Assembly: GCF_001735805.1 (NCBI RefSeq) | Contig: NZ_CP017248.1 | Span: forward strand, 4,712,001 to 4,776,000 | Reading direction: 5' to 3' | From: Streptomyces fodineus | GTDB lineage: Bacteria > Actinomycetota > Actinomycetes > Streptomycetales > Streptomycetaceae | Length of the DNA stretch: 64,000 bases | Shown: piece by piece, positions 34,176 to 42,989 of the stretch | How positions within the stretch are numbered: the first letter of the stretch is position 1 | Layout of the letters: every line of letters begins with the position of its first letter | Program-made: the position numbers and the translations under genes | The notes under the pieces: model-generated | What the model saw: the letters and a program-made list of their open reading frames with translations, nothing else | Told to the model about the DNA's origin: nothing | The model's database searches: none

Positions 34176-34415
34176 ATGTCCCCCCACGGCCCCGCCTTCG
34201 ACTTCACCGTCGACCTGAACTCACACGAGATGCTCCGGCGTACCCACGTCATGGCCGCCCTCGGCGCCGACTGGGACCCCGCGGCGGCGCTGCGCGGCGA
34301 GGAGGAGGCGCGGGCGCTGCTGTACTCGGGCCTGGACGCCGAGCAGCAGCGCATCTACGACGAGCTGGTGGCGGCCGGCGTACTCCCGGCGGGACCCGGC
34401 GATGCTGCCGCTTGA
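34176..34415 (+). CDS. DUF6400-family small protein
   Basis: The 79-residue acidic helical protein (VDLNSHEMLRRTHVMAALG, AALRGEEEARALLYSGLD, AEQQRIYDELVAAGVLP) matches the DUF6400 family of Streptomyces. The function is unknown. It appears to be translated from a leaderless mRNA. The downstream zinc-ribbon gene overlaps its end by 14 bp, so both are in one operon. Confidence 0.82.
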   Translation: MSPHGPAFDFTVDLNSHEMLRRTHVMAALGADWDPAAALRGEEEARALLYSGLDAEQQRIYDELVAAGVLPAGPGDAAA

Positions 34416-34593
34416 TCCGCAGGCCGACCGGGGACGGCGCGCCTGGGGCATGGACTGCCCGGAGTGCGACGACCGGGGCGGGTGGCGCTACCTGCTGTCC
34501 AACAGCGGCAGCCTGCTGCACCTGCAGTGTCCGTCGTGCCACCACATCTGGTCGCACGAGACATACTTCGGCGCCACCCGCTCCACGCCCTGA
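34402..34593 (+). CDS. small zinc-ribbon protein
   Basis: The 63-residue protein contains CPECDD and CPSCHHIW, two CxxC pairs about 27 residues apart that should bind one Zn2+ as a ribbon. It ends GATRSTP. It starts at ATG 34402 inside the DUF6400 gene, which suggests translational coupling. An in-frame ATG at 34450 (MDCPEC) is an alternative start that leaves the ribbon intact. The function is unknown; its 3' end meets the convergent phosphoesterase gene after 3 bp. Confidence 0.75.
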   Translation: MLPLDPQADRGRRAWGMDCPECDDRGGWRYLLSNSGSLLHLQCPSCHHIWSHETYFGATRSTP

Positions 34594-34596
34594 CGG

Positions 34597-36414
34597 TCAG
34601 AAGACCGGCGTCCCCGCCTGCGTCAGCTTCCAGTTGGTGACGGCGAAGTCGGCCGGGTCCAGGGTCTTCTTCGCGGTCACGTAGTCGATCATCAGCTGGC
34701 GGATCTCGTTCGTCGAGCTGTAGGCGATCGGCGCCCCGGCGATGTGCGGGTAGCCGGAACCGCCGTTCGCGCGGTAGTTGTTCACCGCCACGACGAACAC
34801 CTGGTCGTCGGCGATCGCCTTGCCGTTGTAGCTGAGGTTCTTGATCCTCGACCCCTCCGGCTGCGCGATGTCGATCTCGTAGTCGACGCCCGCCGCCGTG
34901 TCGTACATGTAGTCCCAGAAGCTGTTGGCGTTCGTCAGCGTGGCCGTGTCGACCTTCGTGCCGGCCGGCACCTGGTGGTAGTACTTCGCCCCGTACTCCA
35001 GGTAGTCCTTGAGCTGGGCGCCCGTGAGCTTCTTGCCGTACAGGGTGTTGTCGTAGATGTAGAGCCCGGCGATGTCCTTGATGGTGACGCTGCCCTGGGG
35101 GATGTCGGCCGTGCGGCTGAAGGGCGCCGCCACCGAGATCAGCGGAAGGGCGGCATCCGACGCCGACAGACCCGCCTTCACGCTCTCCATCTGGACCTTG
35201 TGGATGAAGTCCATGATCGGCACGTCCTTCCAGCAGGACTCCGCCGCCGAGAGGTCCTGCGTGCAGGTGCCGACCGCCGTGTTGACGTACTTCACCACCA
35301 GCTCGTGGTCGGCTTCCAGGAGACTCTTGATCTCCGGGTCCTCCTCCACGTCCTTGGGGTTGAGCGTCTGCGCCGTCTTGCTCGTCACCTTCCACTGCCC
35401 GTGGTGGAGTTCGAGTTCGAAGTCGAAGACGCTGAGGCGGAAGCCCCAGCAGTACGGCTCGGAGAGGAGGACCTCCTCGCCGGTCTCGGCGTTCTTCACC
35501 GTGTAGGACGGGACCTCCACGTGCGTGTGGCCCACCAGGATCGCGTCGATGCCCGGCACCTGCTCGGCCACCAGGTTCGAGGCGTTCTCCACGTACGGGA
35601 GTGCGTCGCCGTACGACGACGAGCCGTCCAGGCCCGAGTGGTCCGTCAGGAAGACGACGTCACAGCCCAGCGCGCGCAGCCTCGGCACGTACTTCTTAGC
35701 CTGCTCGACCAGGCCCGGGAACACCATCTTCCCGCTGACGTTGTCCTTGTCCCACAGCGCGATGCCGGGGTTGGTGAGGCCGAGGATGCCGACCTTGATG
35801 TCCGGCGCGCCGGGCACCCGGATGCGCTTCACGGTGTACGGGTGGAAGGCCGGGCGCAGCGTCTTGGCGTCGAGGGCGTTGGCGCCCAGCAGCGGGAAGT
35901 GGCACTGGCTCTCGAACTTCCTGAGCACCTCGATGCCGTAGTTGAACTCGTGGTTGCCGAGGGCGGCGGCGTCGTAGCGCATGTGGTTCATGGCCACGGC
36001 CATCGGGTGCCTGGGGCCCCGCTTGCCGTCGGTGCCCGTGATCGGGTCGACGCGCGCGAAGTAGTAGGCGAGCGAGGTGCCCTGGATGATGTCTCCGGCG
36101 TCGACCAGCAGGACGTGGTCCTCGCCCTTGGCCTCGCGCTGCTGCTTGATGAGGGTGGCCACTCGGGCCACGCCCACGGAGTTGCCGGCCTTGTCGGTGT
36201 AGGCGGCGTCCTTGTAGTAGTCCCAGTCGAAGACGTGGCTGTGCAGGTCGGTCGTGCCGAGGATGGAGAACGACCAGGTGCGCGGGTGGCAGTCCGGCTT
36301 CTGCTCGGCCGCCTGGGCGGTGCCGGTGCCGACGGTCCCGGCTGCGGCGACCGCCGCCCCGGTGACGGCCGACTTCTTCACGAACTCCCGGCGGTTCATG
36401 GGACTGAGGGGCAT
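34597..36414 (-). CDS. Tat-exported 5'-nucleotidase/2',3'-cyclic phosphodiesterase-type metallophosphoesterase
   Basis: The 605-residue protein begins with a twin-arginine signal (NRREFVKKSAVTGAAVAAAG, cleavage near TAQA-AE), so it is exported folded. Calcineurin-type metal sites follow: GTTDLHSHVFDWDY, VDAGDIIQG, LGNHEFNYG, and GHTHVEVP. The C-terminal 5'-nucleotidase domain (about 360-600) includes FWDYMYDTAAGVDYEID. Such enzymes release phosphate and nucleosides from extracellular nucleotides. ATG 36414 has AGGAGCC 7 nt upstream. I see no PHO-box pattern in the 188-bp upstream region. Confidence 0.93.
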   Translation of the reverse strand: MPLSPMNRREFVKKSAVTGAAVAAAGTVGTGTAQAAEQKPDCHPRTWSFSILGTTDLHSHVFDWDYYKDAAYTDKAGNSVGVARVATLIKQQREAKGEDHVLLVDAGDIIQGTSLAYYFARVDPITGTDGKRGPRHPMAVAMNHMRYDAAALGNHEFNYGIEVLRKFESQCHFPLLGANALDAKTLRPAFHPYTVKRIRVPGAPDIKVGILGLTNPGIALWDKDNVSGKMVFPGLVEQAKKYVPRLRALGCDVVFLTDHSGLDGSSSYGDALPYVENASNLVAEQVPGIDAILVGHTHVEVPSYTVKNAETGEEVLLSEPYCWGFRLSVFDFELELHHGQWKVTSKTAQTLNPKDVEEDPEIKSLLEADHELVVKYVNTAVGTCTQDLSAAESCWKDVPIMDFIHKVQMESVKAGLSASDAALPLISVAAPFSRTADIPQGSVTIKDIAGLYIYDNTLYGKKLTGAQLKDYLEYGAKYYHQVPAGTKVDTATLTNANSFWDYMYDTAAGVDYEIDIAQPEGSRIKNLSYNGKAIADDQVFVVAVNNYRANGGSGYPHIAGAPIAYSSTNEIRQLMIDYVTAKKTLDPADFAVTNWKLTQAGTPVF

Positions 36415-36602
36415 ACGAGGCTCCTGGGAGACTGGAGTTGAGGAGGTTCTGTGCGAGTGCCGTGCGGGGACTACCCGCGTAGATGCTTGCCTCGCCCACT
36501 TCAGTCCGGAACCACGAGAAACCCAAGGGACGGTCAAGGATTTTCATGTCCATGACCATCCCGTGAAGTGCGCCTGAACAACAGGCCCCAGCGGGTGGGG
36601 GG

Positions 36603-36815
36603 TCACAGGCGGCCGATGAGCCTGATCTCCGGCGGCCACAGCACGCGGCTCGCCATCAGCAGGGAGGGCCCGAGATGCACCGGGCACACACGCAGCGGCG
36701 GCAGGTCGTGCCGGGCGACCTCGAAGACGGCCGGGTCGGAGCAGTCCGTGCCGTCGGCCTGGTCGCCTTCACCGCCGTACGGTCCCCGGCACAGTGCCGC
36801 CCGGTGGACGCTCAT
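36603..36815 (-). CDS. small Cys-containing hypothetical protein
   Basis: The 70-residue protein (SVHRAALCRGPYGGEGDQADGT... to LLMASRVLWPPEIRLIGRL) has three cysteines (in ALCRG, TDCSD and RVCPVH) and a histidine pattern that could bind a metal. Codon use fits the neighbours. ATG 36815 is preferred; a TTG at 36830 would add five residues. It lies between purA and the phosphoesterase, all on the minus strand. The function is unknown. Confidence 0.65.
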   Translation of the reverse strand: MSVHRAALCRGPYGGEGDQADGTDCSDPAVFEVARHDLPPLRVCPVHLGPSLLMASRVLWPPEIRLIGRL

Positions 36816-36913
36816 ACCCCTATTGTCCAACCGGTACCGCCACCGGGCATGGCAAAGGGCCGCCCGCCGATCACGCCCGAAGACGGACCGGCCGACGGCC
36901 CGGACACCGGCCT

Positions 36914-38197
36914 TTACAGGAACGAGTTGATCTCGATCGTCTCGTCCCGGCCCGGGCCCACGCCGATCGCGGAGATCGGGGCGCCGGACATCTCCTCCAG
37001 CGCCTTGACGTAGTTCTGGGCGTTCTTCGGCAGGTCGGAGAAGGACTTCGCCTTGGTGATGTCCTCGGACCAGCCGGGCAGGGTCTCGTAGACCGGCTTC
37101 GCGTGGTGGAAGTCGGTCTGGGAGTACGGCAGCTCCTCGACCCGCTTGCCGTCGATCTCGTACGCCACGCAGACCGGGATCTGCTCCCAGCCGGTCAGCA
37201 CGTCCAGCTTGGTGAGGAAGAAGTCGGTCAGGCCGTTGACCCGGGTCGCGTAGCGGGCGATCACCGCGTCGAACCAGCCGCAGCGCCGGTCACGGCCGGT
37301 CGTGACGCCCCGCTCGCCGCCGATCCGGCGCAGCGCCTCGCCGTCCTCGTCGAACAGCTCGGTCGGGAAGGGGCCGGCGCCGACACGGGTCGTGTAGGCC
37401 TTGAGGATGCCGATGACACGGCCGATCTTCGTCGGGCCCACGCCGGCGCCGGTGCAGGCACCGCCGGCGGTCGGGTTCGAGGAGGTCACGAAGGGGTACG
37501 TGCCGTGGTCGATGTCCAGCAGCGTGCCCTGGCCGCCCTCGAAGAGCACGACCTTGTCCTGCTCCAGCGCCTGGTTGAGGATCAGCACCGTGTCGGCGAC
37601 GTACGGCTCGATCTGCTCGGCGTAGCCCAGCAGCTCCTCGACCACCTGGTCCACGGCGATGGCGCGCCGGTTGTACAGCTTGGTCAGGATCTGGTTCTTG
37701 ACGTCGAGGGCCGCCTCGACCTTCTGGGTCAGGATCGACTCGTCGTAGAGGTCCTGGACCCGGATGCCGACGCGGTTGATCTTGTCAGCGTAGGTCGGCC
37801 CGATGCCGCGACCGGTCGTGCCGATCTTGCGCTTGCCGAGGAAGCGTTCCGTCACCTTGTCGACGGTCACGTTGTACGGCGTGATGATGTGCGCGTTTCC
37901 GCTGATCAGGAGCTTGGACGTGTCGACGCCACGCTCGTTCAGACCGCTCAGCTCGGAGAGCAGGACCGACGGGTCGACCACGACGCCGTTACCGATGACC
38001 GGCGTACAGCCGGGAGAGAGGATTCCGGAAGGGAGGAGGTGGAGAGCGTACTTCTGGTCGCCGACGACGACCGTGTGGCCGGCGTTGTTGCCGCCCTGGT
38101 ACCGAACTACATAGTCCACCGAGCCACCGAGCAGGTCGGTCGCCTTTCCCTTGCCTTCGTCACCCCACTGAGCACCGAGCAGCACAAGTGCGGGCAC
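36914..38197 (-). CDS. purA: adenylosuccinate synthetase
   Basis: PurA joins IMP and aspartate with GTP to make adenylosuccinate, the first committed step to AMP. The 427-residue product has the usual length and shows GAQWGDEGKGKATD at the N-terminus (catalytic Asp and P-loop) and GNNAGHTVVV with the catalytic His. It also has the IMP-site GTTGRGIGPTY, TTGRDRRCGWFD, and the GTP-site LTKLDVLTGW. GTG 38197 follows GGAAGGGG at a good distance. The leader of about 170 nt contains a strong hairpin. Confidence 0.97.
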   Translation of the reverse strand: MPALVLLGAQWGDEGKGKATDLLGGSVDYVVRYQGGNNAGHTVVVGDQKYALHLLPSGILSPGCTPVIGNGVVVDPSVLLSELSGLNERGVDTSKLLISGNAHIITPYNVTVDKVTERFLGKRKIGTTGRGIGPTYADKINRVGIRVQDLYDESILTQKVEAALDVKNQILTKLYNRRAIAVDQVVEELLGYAEQIEPYVADTVLILNQALEQDKVVLFEGGQGTLLDIDHGTYPFVTSSNPTAGGACTGAGVGPTKIGRVIGILKAYTTRVGAGPFPTELFDEDGEALRRIGGERGVTTGRDRRCGWFDAVIARYATRVNGLTDFFLTKLDVLTGWEQIPVCVAYEIDGKRVEELPYSQTDFHHAKPVYETLPGWSEDITKAKSFSDLPKNAQNYVKALEEMSGAPISAIGVGPGRDETIEINSFL

Positions 38198-38321
38198 GCG
38201 CGTACACCCCTTCCGGGCGGGGCATGTCCAAGGTCGGGGGCGTGGGCGTAAGGTTCACCGCCGCGTGCCACAGCGACCGCCGTTGGTCGCCAACCGTCGG
38301 ACCGGATGCCCCGGAATAGAC

Positions 38322-38349
38322 GAAGCCCCTGGCGCAATAGCGCAAGGGG
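38322..38349 (-). promoter_or_regulatory. hairpin in the purA leader with an upstream -10 candidate
   Basis: AGCCCC-T-G-GCGC and its complement GCGC-A-A-GGGGCT form a 12-position stem with one mismatch around an AATA loop. On the minus strand a TAGCAT -10 candidate (about 38363-38368) lies just upstream. A purA transcript would thus begin close to this hairpin and run about 120 nt further to the GTG. No T-run follows on either strand. Confidence 0.4.
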
Positions 38350-38393
38350 CTCTTGCACAAAGATGCTACCCGAGGAAGCGAGGCAGGACCGAG

Positions 38394-39233
38394 GTGGCGA
38401 CTTTCGCGACGTCCGAACAGCTGCTGGTGATCATCGATCCGGCGGCACGGCAGGCGGACGGGGAGTCCGTACGAATCGCGAAAGACGTGCTCAGCGCCGG
38501 TGCGGCGGCCAAAGTGTGTCTGCCGGACGGGCCGGAGGAATTCGCCCGCGCGCTCGGCCGGCGAGGTTCCCGCAGGCCGGTGGTGGTAGGTGACGACCGC
38601 GCTCTGGTGCGGGCCGTGACCCTGCTGCACCGGGCCCGGGAGCTGGCCGGATGCGGCCTGTCGGTGGTCCCGGTGGGTGAGACGGCGCTGGCGCGGTCCC
38701 TGGGCGTGCCGGGCGGGGCGGTGGCGGCGGCGCGGACGGTCCTGGACGGGGCCGAGCGGCGCCTGGACCTGCTGGTCGACGACGGCGACGGGGTGGTCCT
38801 GGGCACCCTGGGCATTCCGCCGGAGCCGATGCGGGCGCCGGCCGCCGAGCCGGTGGCGGCGGTCTCGGGCCGGACCTGGTACCGCTCCCTGGTGCGCACC
38901 CTCGCCCCGCGCCCGCCCCGGCTCTCCGCGATACCGGCCCCCCGCCCCTCCCGGCTCCGGGTCGAGGTCGACGGGAAGACGGTGGTGGACCTCGGCCAGC
39001 CCGTGGCGGCGGTGTCGGTGACGCCGGGCACGGGCGGGCTGGCGCGGGTGGAGGTACGGCCGCTGTCGCTGGGCGCGGAGGCGACTCCGCTGCGGGTCTG
39101 CGGGCGGACGGTGACGGTCGCGGGGACGGACTTCCGGTACCGGGCCGACTCGGGGGTCTCGGGGCCGGTGCGGCGGCGGACATGGCGGGTGGTGGAGGGG
39201 GCCTGGGGGCTGGTGCTGCCCGCCGGTGCCTGA
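38394..39233 (+). CDS. diacylglycerol-kinase-like (DAGK catalytic domain) protein
   Basis: The 279-residue protein has an N-terminal nucleotide-binding half (LLVIIDPAARQADGESVRIAKDVL, PVVVGDDRALVRAVTLLHRA, SVVPVGETALARSLGVPG) and a beta-rich C-terminal half. This is the arrangement of lipid/DAG kinases. The diagnostic glycine-rich loop (GGDGT) is replaced by VVGDDRALV, so catalytic activity is doubtful and it may be a degenerate member. GTG 38394 with AGGA upstream is used as the start. It diverges from purA. Confidence 0.72.
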   Translation: MATFATSEQLLVIIDPAARQADGESVRIAKDVLSAGAAAKVCLPDGPEEFARALGRRGSRRPVVVGDDRALVRAVTLLHRARELAGCGLSVVPVGETALARSLGVPGGAVAAARTVLDGAERRLDLLVDDGDGVVLGTLGIPPEPMRAPAAEPVAAVSGRTWYRSLVRTLAPRPPRLSAIPAPRPSRLRVEVDGKTVVDLGQPVAAVSVTPGTGGLARVEVRPLSLGAEATPLRVCGRTVTVAGTDFRYRADSGVSGPVRRRTWRVVEGAWGLVLPAGA

Positions 39234-39381
39234 CCCACACAGCCCTCTCTAAAGGTCTGGTGACAAATATTTAACCGCGCCGACCCCTTCCCGTGCACCC
39301 GCCTCGTCCACCATCCTGCTCCATCAGGACGCACTGGAGACCCACCAGGACTCATGGACCGGACACGGAGGGGGCCACCCG

Positions 39382-40893
39382 ATGGCAGTGGATGAGGGCG
39401 TCGCCCCGGCGGCGGGCACAGCGGACGGAGAAACGGTTCACCGGCTGAAACCCAACGCCGTAGGATTGCTCGGCGTGGTGTTCATGGCGGTGGCGACCGC
39501 CGCGCCGATCACCGCGATGACCGGCAATGTGCCCTTCATGGTGTCGTCCGGCAACGGCATCGGGGCGCCCGCGAGTTATCTCGTGGCAATGGTCGTACTG
39601 GCAATCTTTTCCGTGGGTTTCACGTCGATGGCGAAGCACATCACGTCGACGGGCGCCTTCTACGGATTCATCTCGTACGGGCTCGGCCGGACCGCCGGTC
39701 TGGCCTCCGGACTGCTGGCGACCTTCGCGTACGTCGTCTTCGAACCCGCGCTGATCGGCATCTTCTCCACCTTCGCGACGACGACGCTGAAGGACCAGAC
39801 CGGCGTGCACATGCCCTGGTGGGCCTTCGCGATCCTGATGCTCGCGATCAACGCGACCGGCACCTGGTTCGGGGTCAGCGTCGCCGAGAAACTGCTGGTG
39901 CTGCTGCTCGGGACCGAGGTGACCGTGCTGGCGGCCATGGCGGTGTCGGTCGCCCTCCACGGCGGCGGCCCGCACGGGTTCTCCCTCGCGCCGGTCGACC
40001 CGGTCAACGCCTTCAAGGGCACGTCCGCCGGGCTCGGGCTCTTCTTCGCCTTCTGGTCCTGGGTCGGCTTCGAGTCGACCGCGATGTACGGCGAGGAGTC
40101 CCGCGACCCGAAGCGGATCATCCCCAAGGCCACGATGATCAGCGTCCTGGGCGTCGGTGTCTTCTACGTCTTCGTCTCCTGGATGGCGATCACCGGCAAC
40201 GGCGAGGCCGAGGCTGTGAAGGCGGCCTCCTCCGCGAACCCGCTCGCGCTGTTCTTCAACCCCACCGAGCACTATGTCGGCCACTGGGCCGTCGACGTCA
40301 TGCAGTGGCTGATGATCACCGGCTCGCTGGCCTGCGGGATGGCCTTCCACAACTGCGCCGCCCGCTATCTGTACGCCCTCGGGCGGGAGGGCGTGCTGCC
40401 CTCGCTGAAGAACACCGTCGGCCGCACCCACGTCCGGCACGGCTCCCCGCACATCGCGGGCCTGGTGCAGACGGGCGTGAGCGCCGTACTGATCGGCGCG
40501 TTCTGGATCGCGGGCAAGGACCCGTACAACGCGCTCTATGTCCTGCTGGCCATCCTCGGCACGATGGCGATCCTGATCGTGCAGGCCGTGTGCTCCTTCG
40601 CGGTGCTCGTCTACTTCCGCAGGAACCACCCCGAGAGCCGCCACTGGTTCCGCACCTTCACCGCACCCCTCGTCGGCGGCATCGCGATGCTCGCCGTCGT
40701 CGTACTGCTGGTGTCCAACATGGGCGTGGCGGCGGGGCCGGAGTCCGGGTCACTCCTGCTCAAGGCGACGCCTTGGCTGGTGGCGCTGGTCGCGGCGACC
40801 GGCGTGGGCTACGCCCAGTACCTCAAGCGGTGGGCGCCCGAGCGGTATGCGCTGCTGGGGCGGACGGTGCTGGAGGAGACCAAAGAACGCTGA
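39382..40893 (+). CDS. APC-family amino-acid permease
   Basis: The 503-residue protein has 12 membrane helices and the APC signature near its start (LLGVVFMAVATAAPITAMTGNVP, then STGAFYGFISYGLGR). FWSWVGFESTAMYGEESRDPKR in helix 6 is typical of amino-acid/polyamine antiporters. The N- and C-termini are cytoplasmic. ATG 39382 has GGAGGGGG about 9 nt upstream. The substrate is not determined. It stands alone, convergent with the P450 gene across a tandem repeat. Confidence 0.9.
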   Translation: MAVDEGVAPAAGTADGETVHRLKPNAVGLLGVVFMAVATAAPITAMTGNVPFMVSSGNGIGAPASYLVAMVVLAIFSVGFTSMAKHITSTGAFYGFISYGLGRTAGLASGLLATFAYVVFEPALIGIFSTFATTTLKDQTGVHMPWWAFAILMLAINATGTWFGVSVAEKLLVLLLGTEVTVLAAMAVSVALHGGGPHGFSLAPVDPVNAFKGTSAGLGLFFAFWSWVGFESTAMYGEESRDPKRIIPKATMISVLGVGVFYVFVSWMAITGNGEAEAVKAASSANPLALFFNPTEHYVGHWAVDVMQWLMITGSLACGMAFHNCAARYLYALGREGVLPSLKNTVGRTHVRHGSPHIAGLVQTGVSAVLIGAFWIAGKDPYNALYVLLAILGTMAILIVQAVCSFAVLVYFRRNHPESRHWFRTFTAPLVGGIAMLAVVVLLVSNMGVAAGPESGSLLLKATPWLVALVAATGVGYAQYLKRWAPERYALLGRTVLEETKER

Positions 40894-40923
40894 CAGAGCT
40901 CAGCGCGTGTCCTTCTGCTCGCT

Positions 40924-40967
40924 GTAAGCGCCCAGGCCGGCCAGGGTAAGCGCCCAGGCCGGCCAGG
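40924..40967. repeat. two perfect 22-bp tandem copies between permease and P450 genes
   Basis: A 22-bp unit beginning GTAAGCGCCC and containing the palindrome GGCCGGCC is repeated exactly twice in the 107-bp gap between the two convergent stops. It could form competing stem-loops and end transcription from both sides. Confidence 0.7.
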
Positions 40968-41000
40968 CCCTCCCGAGGACGGCGAGGGTGCCCCGGTCGG

Positions 41001-42224
41001 TCACCGCACCTCGACGCTCAGCCCCTCCAACCCCCTGATGACGAAGTTCGGCTTCCGCCGGGGCTCTGCCGTCAGGGTCAGCGTCGGCGCCTTCTCCAGG
41101 AGGGCCGTCATGGAGGCCGCGAGTTCGATACGGGCCAGTGGGGCGCCGATGCAGTAGTGGATACCGGCGCTGAAGGAGATGTGGGGGTTGTCGGTACGGG
41201 TGAGGTCCAGGCGCTCGGGGTCGGTGAACACGGCCGGATCGTGGTTGGCGGAGCCGAAGAGCATGGCGACCTCCGAGCCCCTCGGAATCACCGTGCCGTC
41301 GATCTCGATGTCGTCCAGCACCCAGCGTTCGAAGAGCTGGAGCGGGGTGTCGTAGCGCATCAGCTCCTCGATCGCGGAGGGGATCAGGGAGTGGTCGGCG
41401 CGCAGGGCCGCCAGCTGGGCGGGGTTGCGGAACAGCGCCCACCAGCCGTTGACCGTGGCGTTCACCGTGGCCTCGTGGCCCGCGTTGAGCAGCAGGACGG
41501 CCGTGGAGATCATCTCCTGCTCGGTCAGCCGGTCGTCGTCCTCGTCGTGTGCCGCGATCAGACCGGAGATGAGATCCTCGCCCGGCTCCTTGCGACGGGC
41601 GGCGATCAACTCCCGCAGAAACTCCGAGAACTCCACGGACGCCCGCACCGCCCTCGCCGCCGTCTCCTCGGACGGGTTCAGCTCATACATCCCGCAGATG
41701 TCCGCCGACCAGGGCCGAAGCTGTCCCCGGTCCCCCTCCGGGATGCCGAGCATCTCGGCGATCACCGCGACCGGCAACGGCTCGGCCACGTCGGTCAGCA
41801 GATCACCGCCGCCGTCGTGGACGAGCGCCGCCACCAGCTCGCCTGCCAGGCCGTGCACGTACGGCTGCAGACGCTCGACCGTGCGCGGTGTGAACGCCTT
41901 CGACACCAGGCGCCGGATCCGGGTGTGGTCCGGCGGCTCCAGGTCGAGCATCCCGTGATCGTTGAGGGTGTGGAACGGCTCGCGCTCCGGCGGTGGCGGC
42001 GTCCGCCCGAACTCCTCGTGCGAGAAGCGATGCTGATACGTCCGCCCCAGCCGCCGGTCCCGCAACAGGGCCGAGACATCCGCGTGCCGCGGCACCAGCC
42101 ACTGGTCGGTCGGCTCGTACCGCACCACCCGGCCGCGTGCCCGCAGCTCCGCATAGGCCGGGTAGGGGTCGGCGACGAACGCCGGGTCCCAGGGATCGAA
42201 GATCAGGTCGGTGCTACCAGCCAT
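41001..42224 (-). CDS. cytochrome P450 monooxygenase
   Basis: The 407-residue soluble bacterial P450 has all three signatures: AGHEATVNATV in the I helix (acid-alcohol pair), ELMR (ExxR) in the K helix, and the heme loop FSAGIHYCIG with C358 as the iron ligand. It hydroxylates or otherwise oxidises a small molecule with electrons from a ferredoxin. No ferredoxin, reductase or biosynthetic gene is next to it, so the substrate and partner are unknown. The closest type is CYP105/107-like, a tentative guess. ATG 42224 is the start. Confidence 0.94.
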   Translation of the reverse strand: MAGSTDLIFDPWDPAFVADPYPAYAELRARGRVVRYEPTDQWLVPRHADVSALLRDRRLGRTYQHRFSHEEFGRTPPPPEREPFHTLNDHGMLDLEPPDHTRIRRLVSKAFTPRTVERLQPYVHGLAGELVAALVHDGGGDLLTDVAEPLPVAVIAEMLGIPEGDRGQLRPWSADICGMYELNPSEETAARAVRASVEFSEFLRELIAARRKEPGEDLISGLIAAHDEDDDRLTEQEMISTAVLLLNAGHEATVNATVNGWWALFRNPAQLAALRADHSLIPSAIEELMRYDTPLQLFERWVLDDIEIDGTVIPRGSEVAMLFGSANHDPAVFTDPERLDLTRTDNPHISFSAGIHYCIGAPLARIELAASMTALLEKAPTLTLTAEPRRKPNFVIRGLEGLSVEVR

Positions 42225-42320
42225 GCGGGGAAGCTAACCCGCCGGACCGGGGTCTGACCAGGGCCCCGCCGTCTTCCCCGTGCGGTGCCCCTCCGGCTGC
42301 CGCTTCCCTCACCGTCTCCG

Positions 42321-42989
42321 TCAGCCCGGTGTCACCAGTCTCGCCTCGTACGCGAACACCGCTGCCTGGGTGCGGTCTCTGAGGCCCAGTTTGACCAGGA
42401 TGCGGCTCACGTGGGTCTTGATCGTCGACTCTGCCACGACCAGCCGCTCGGCGATCTCCGCGTTGGACAGGCCCTGGGCGATCAGGACAAGGACCTCCGT
42501 CTCGCGCTCCGTGAGTTCGCCGTAGGCCGCCCGGGACGCCGACGGCATCAGACGCGGGGGCTCGGAGAGGCGGGAGAATTCCGTGATCAGACGTTTGGTG
42601 ACCGAGGGGGCGAGAAGGGCCTCACCTGCCGCCACCACCCTTACCCCGTCGGCCAGTTGGCGGGCCGAGGCATCCTTCAGCAAGAAGCCGGAGGCTCCCG
42701 CCCGCAGGGCCTGGTAGACGTACTCGTCGAGGTCGAAGGTCGTCAGGACCAGCACCTTCGCCGCCGCGTCCGCCGCCACGATCTCCCGGGTCGCCTCGAT
42801 GCCGTTCAGCTCGGGCATGCGGATGTCCATCAGGACGACGTCCGGGGTGAGTTCCCGGACCCGCTCGACTGCCTCCCTTCCGTTGACGGCCTCGCCGACG
42901 ACCTCGATGTCCGGCATCGCGTTCAGCAGGACCGAGAAGCCCTCGCGGACCATCATCTGGTCGTCCGCGATCAGTACGCGGATGGTCAT
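42321..42989 (-). CDS. NarL/LuxR-type response regulator (system 1)
   Basis: The 222-residue regulator has a receiver domain (IRVLIADDQMMVREG, phosphorylated D55 in VVLMDIRMPEL, LTTFD, GFLLKD) and a C-terminal LuxR helix-turn-helix (LTERETEVLVLIAQGLSNAEIAERL). Its ATG overlaps the kinase stop as ATGA, so the pair is co-translated. The protein is a close paralogue of the regulator at 44472-45152, with near-identical receiver-output segments, so cross-talk is plausible. Confidence 0.95.
   Translation of the reverse strand: MTIRVLIADDQMMVREGFSVLLNAMPDIEVVGEAVNGREAVERVRELTPDVVLMDIRMPELNGIEATREIVAADAAAKVLVLTTFDLDEYVYQALRAGASGFLLKDASARQLADGVRVVAAGEALLAPSVTKRLITEFSRLSEPPRLMPSASRAAYGELTERETEVLVLIAQGLSNAEIAERLVVAESTIKTHVSRILVKLGLRDRTQAAVFAYEARLVTPG

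Noticed and set aside
38322..38349. Intrinsic terminator between purA and the DAG-kinase-like gene
   Set aside because: The genes are divergent, so no transcript should end there, and no T-run follows on either strand.
41001..42224. P450 as part of a biosynthetic gene cluster
   Set aside because: No ferredoxin, synthase, tailoring or resistance genes surround it. The neighbours are a permease and two-component genes.
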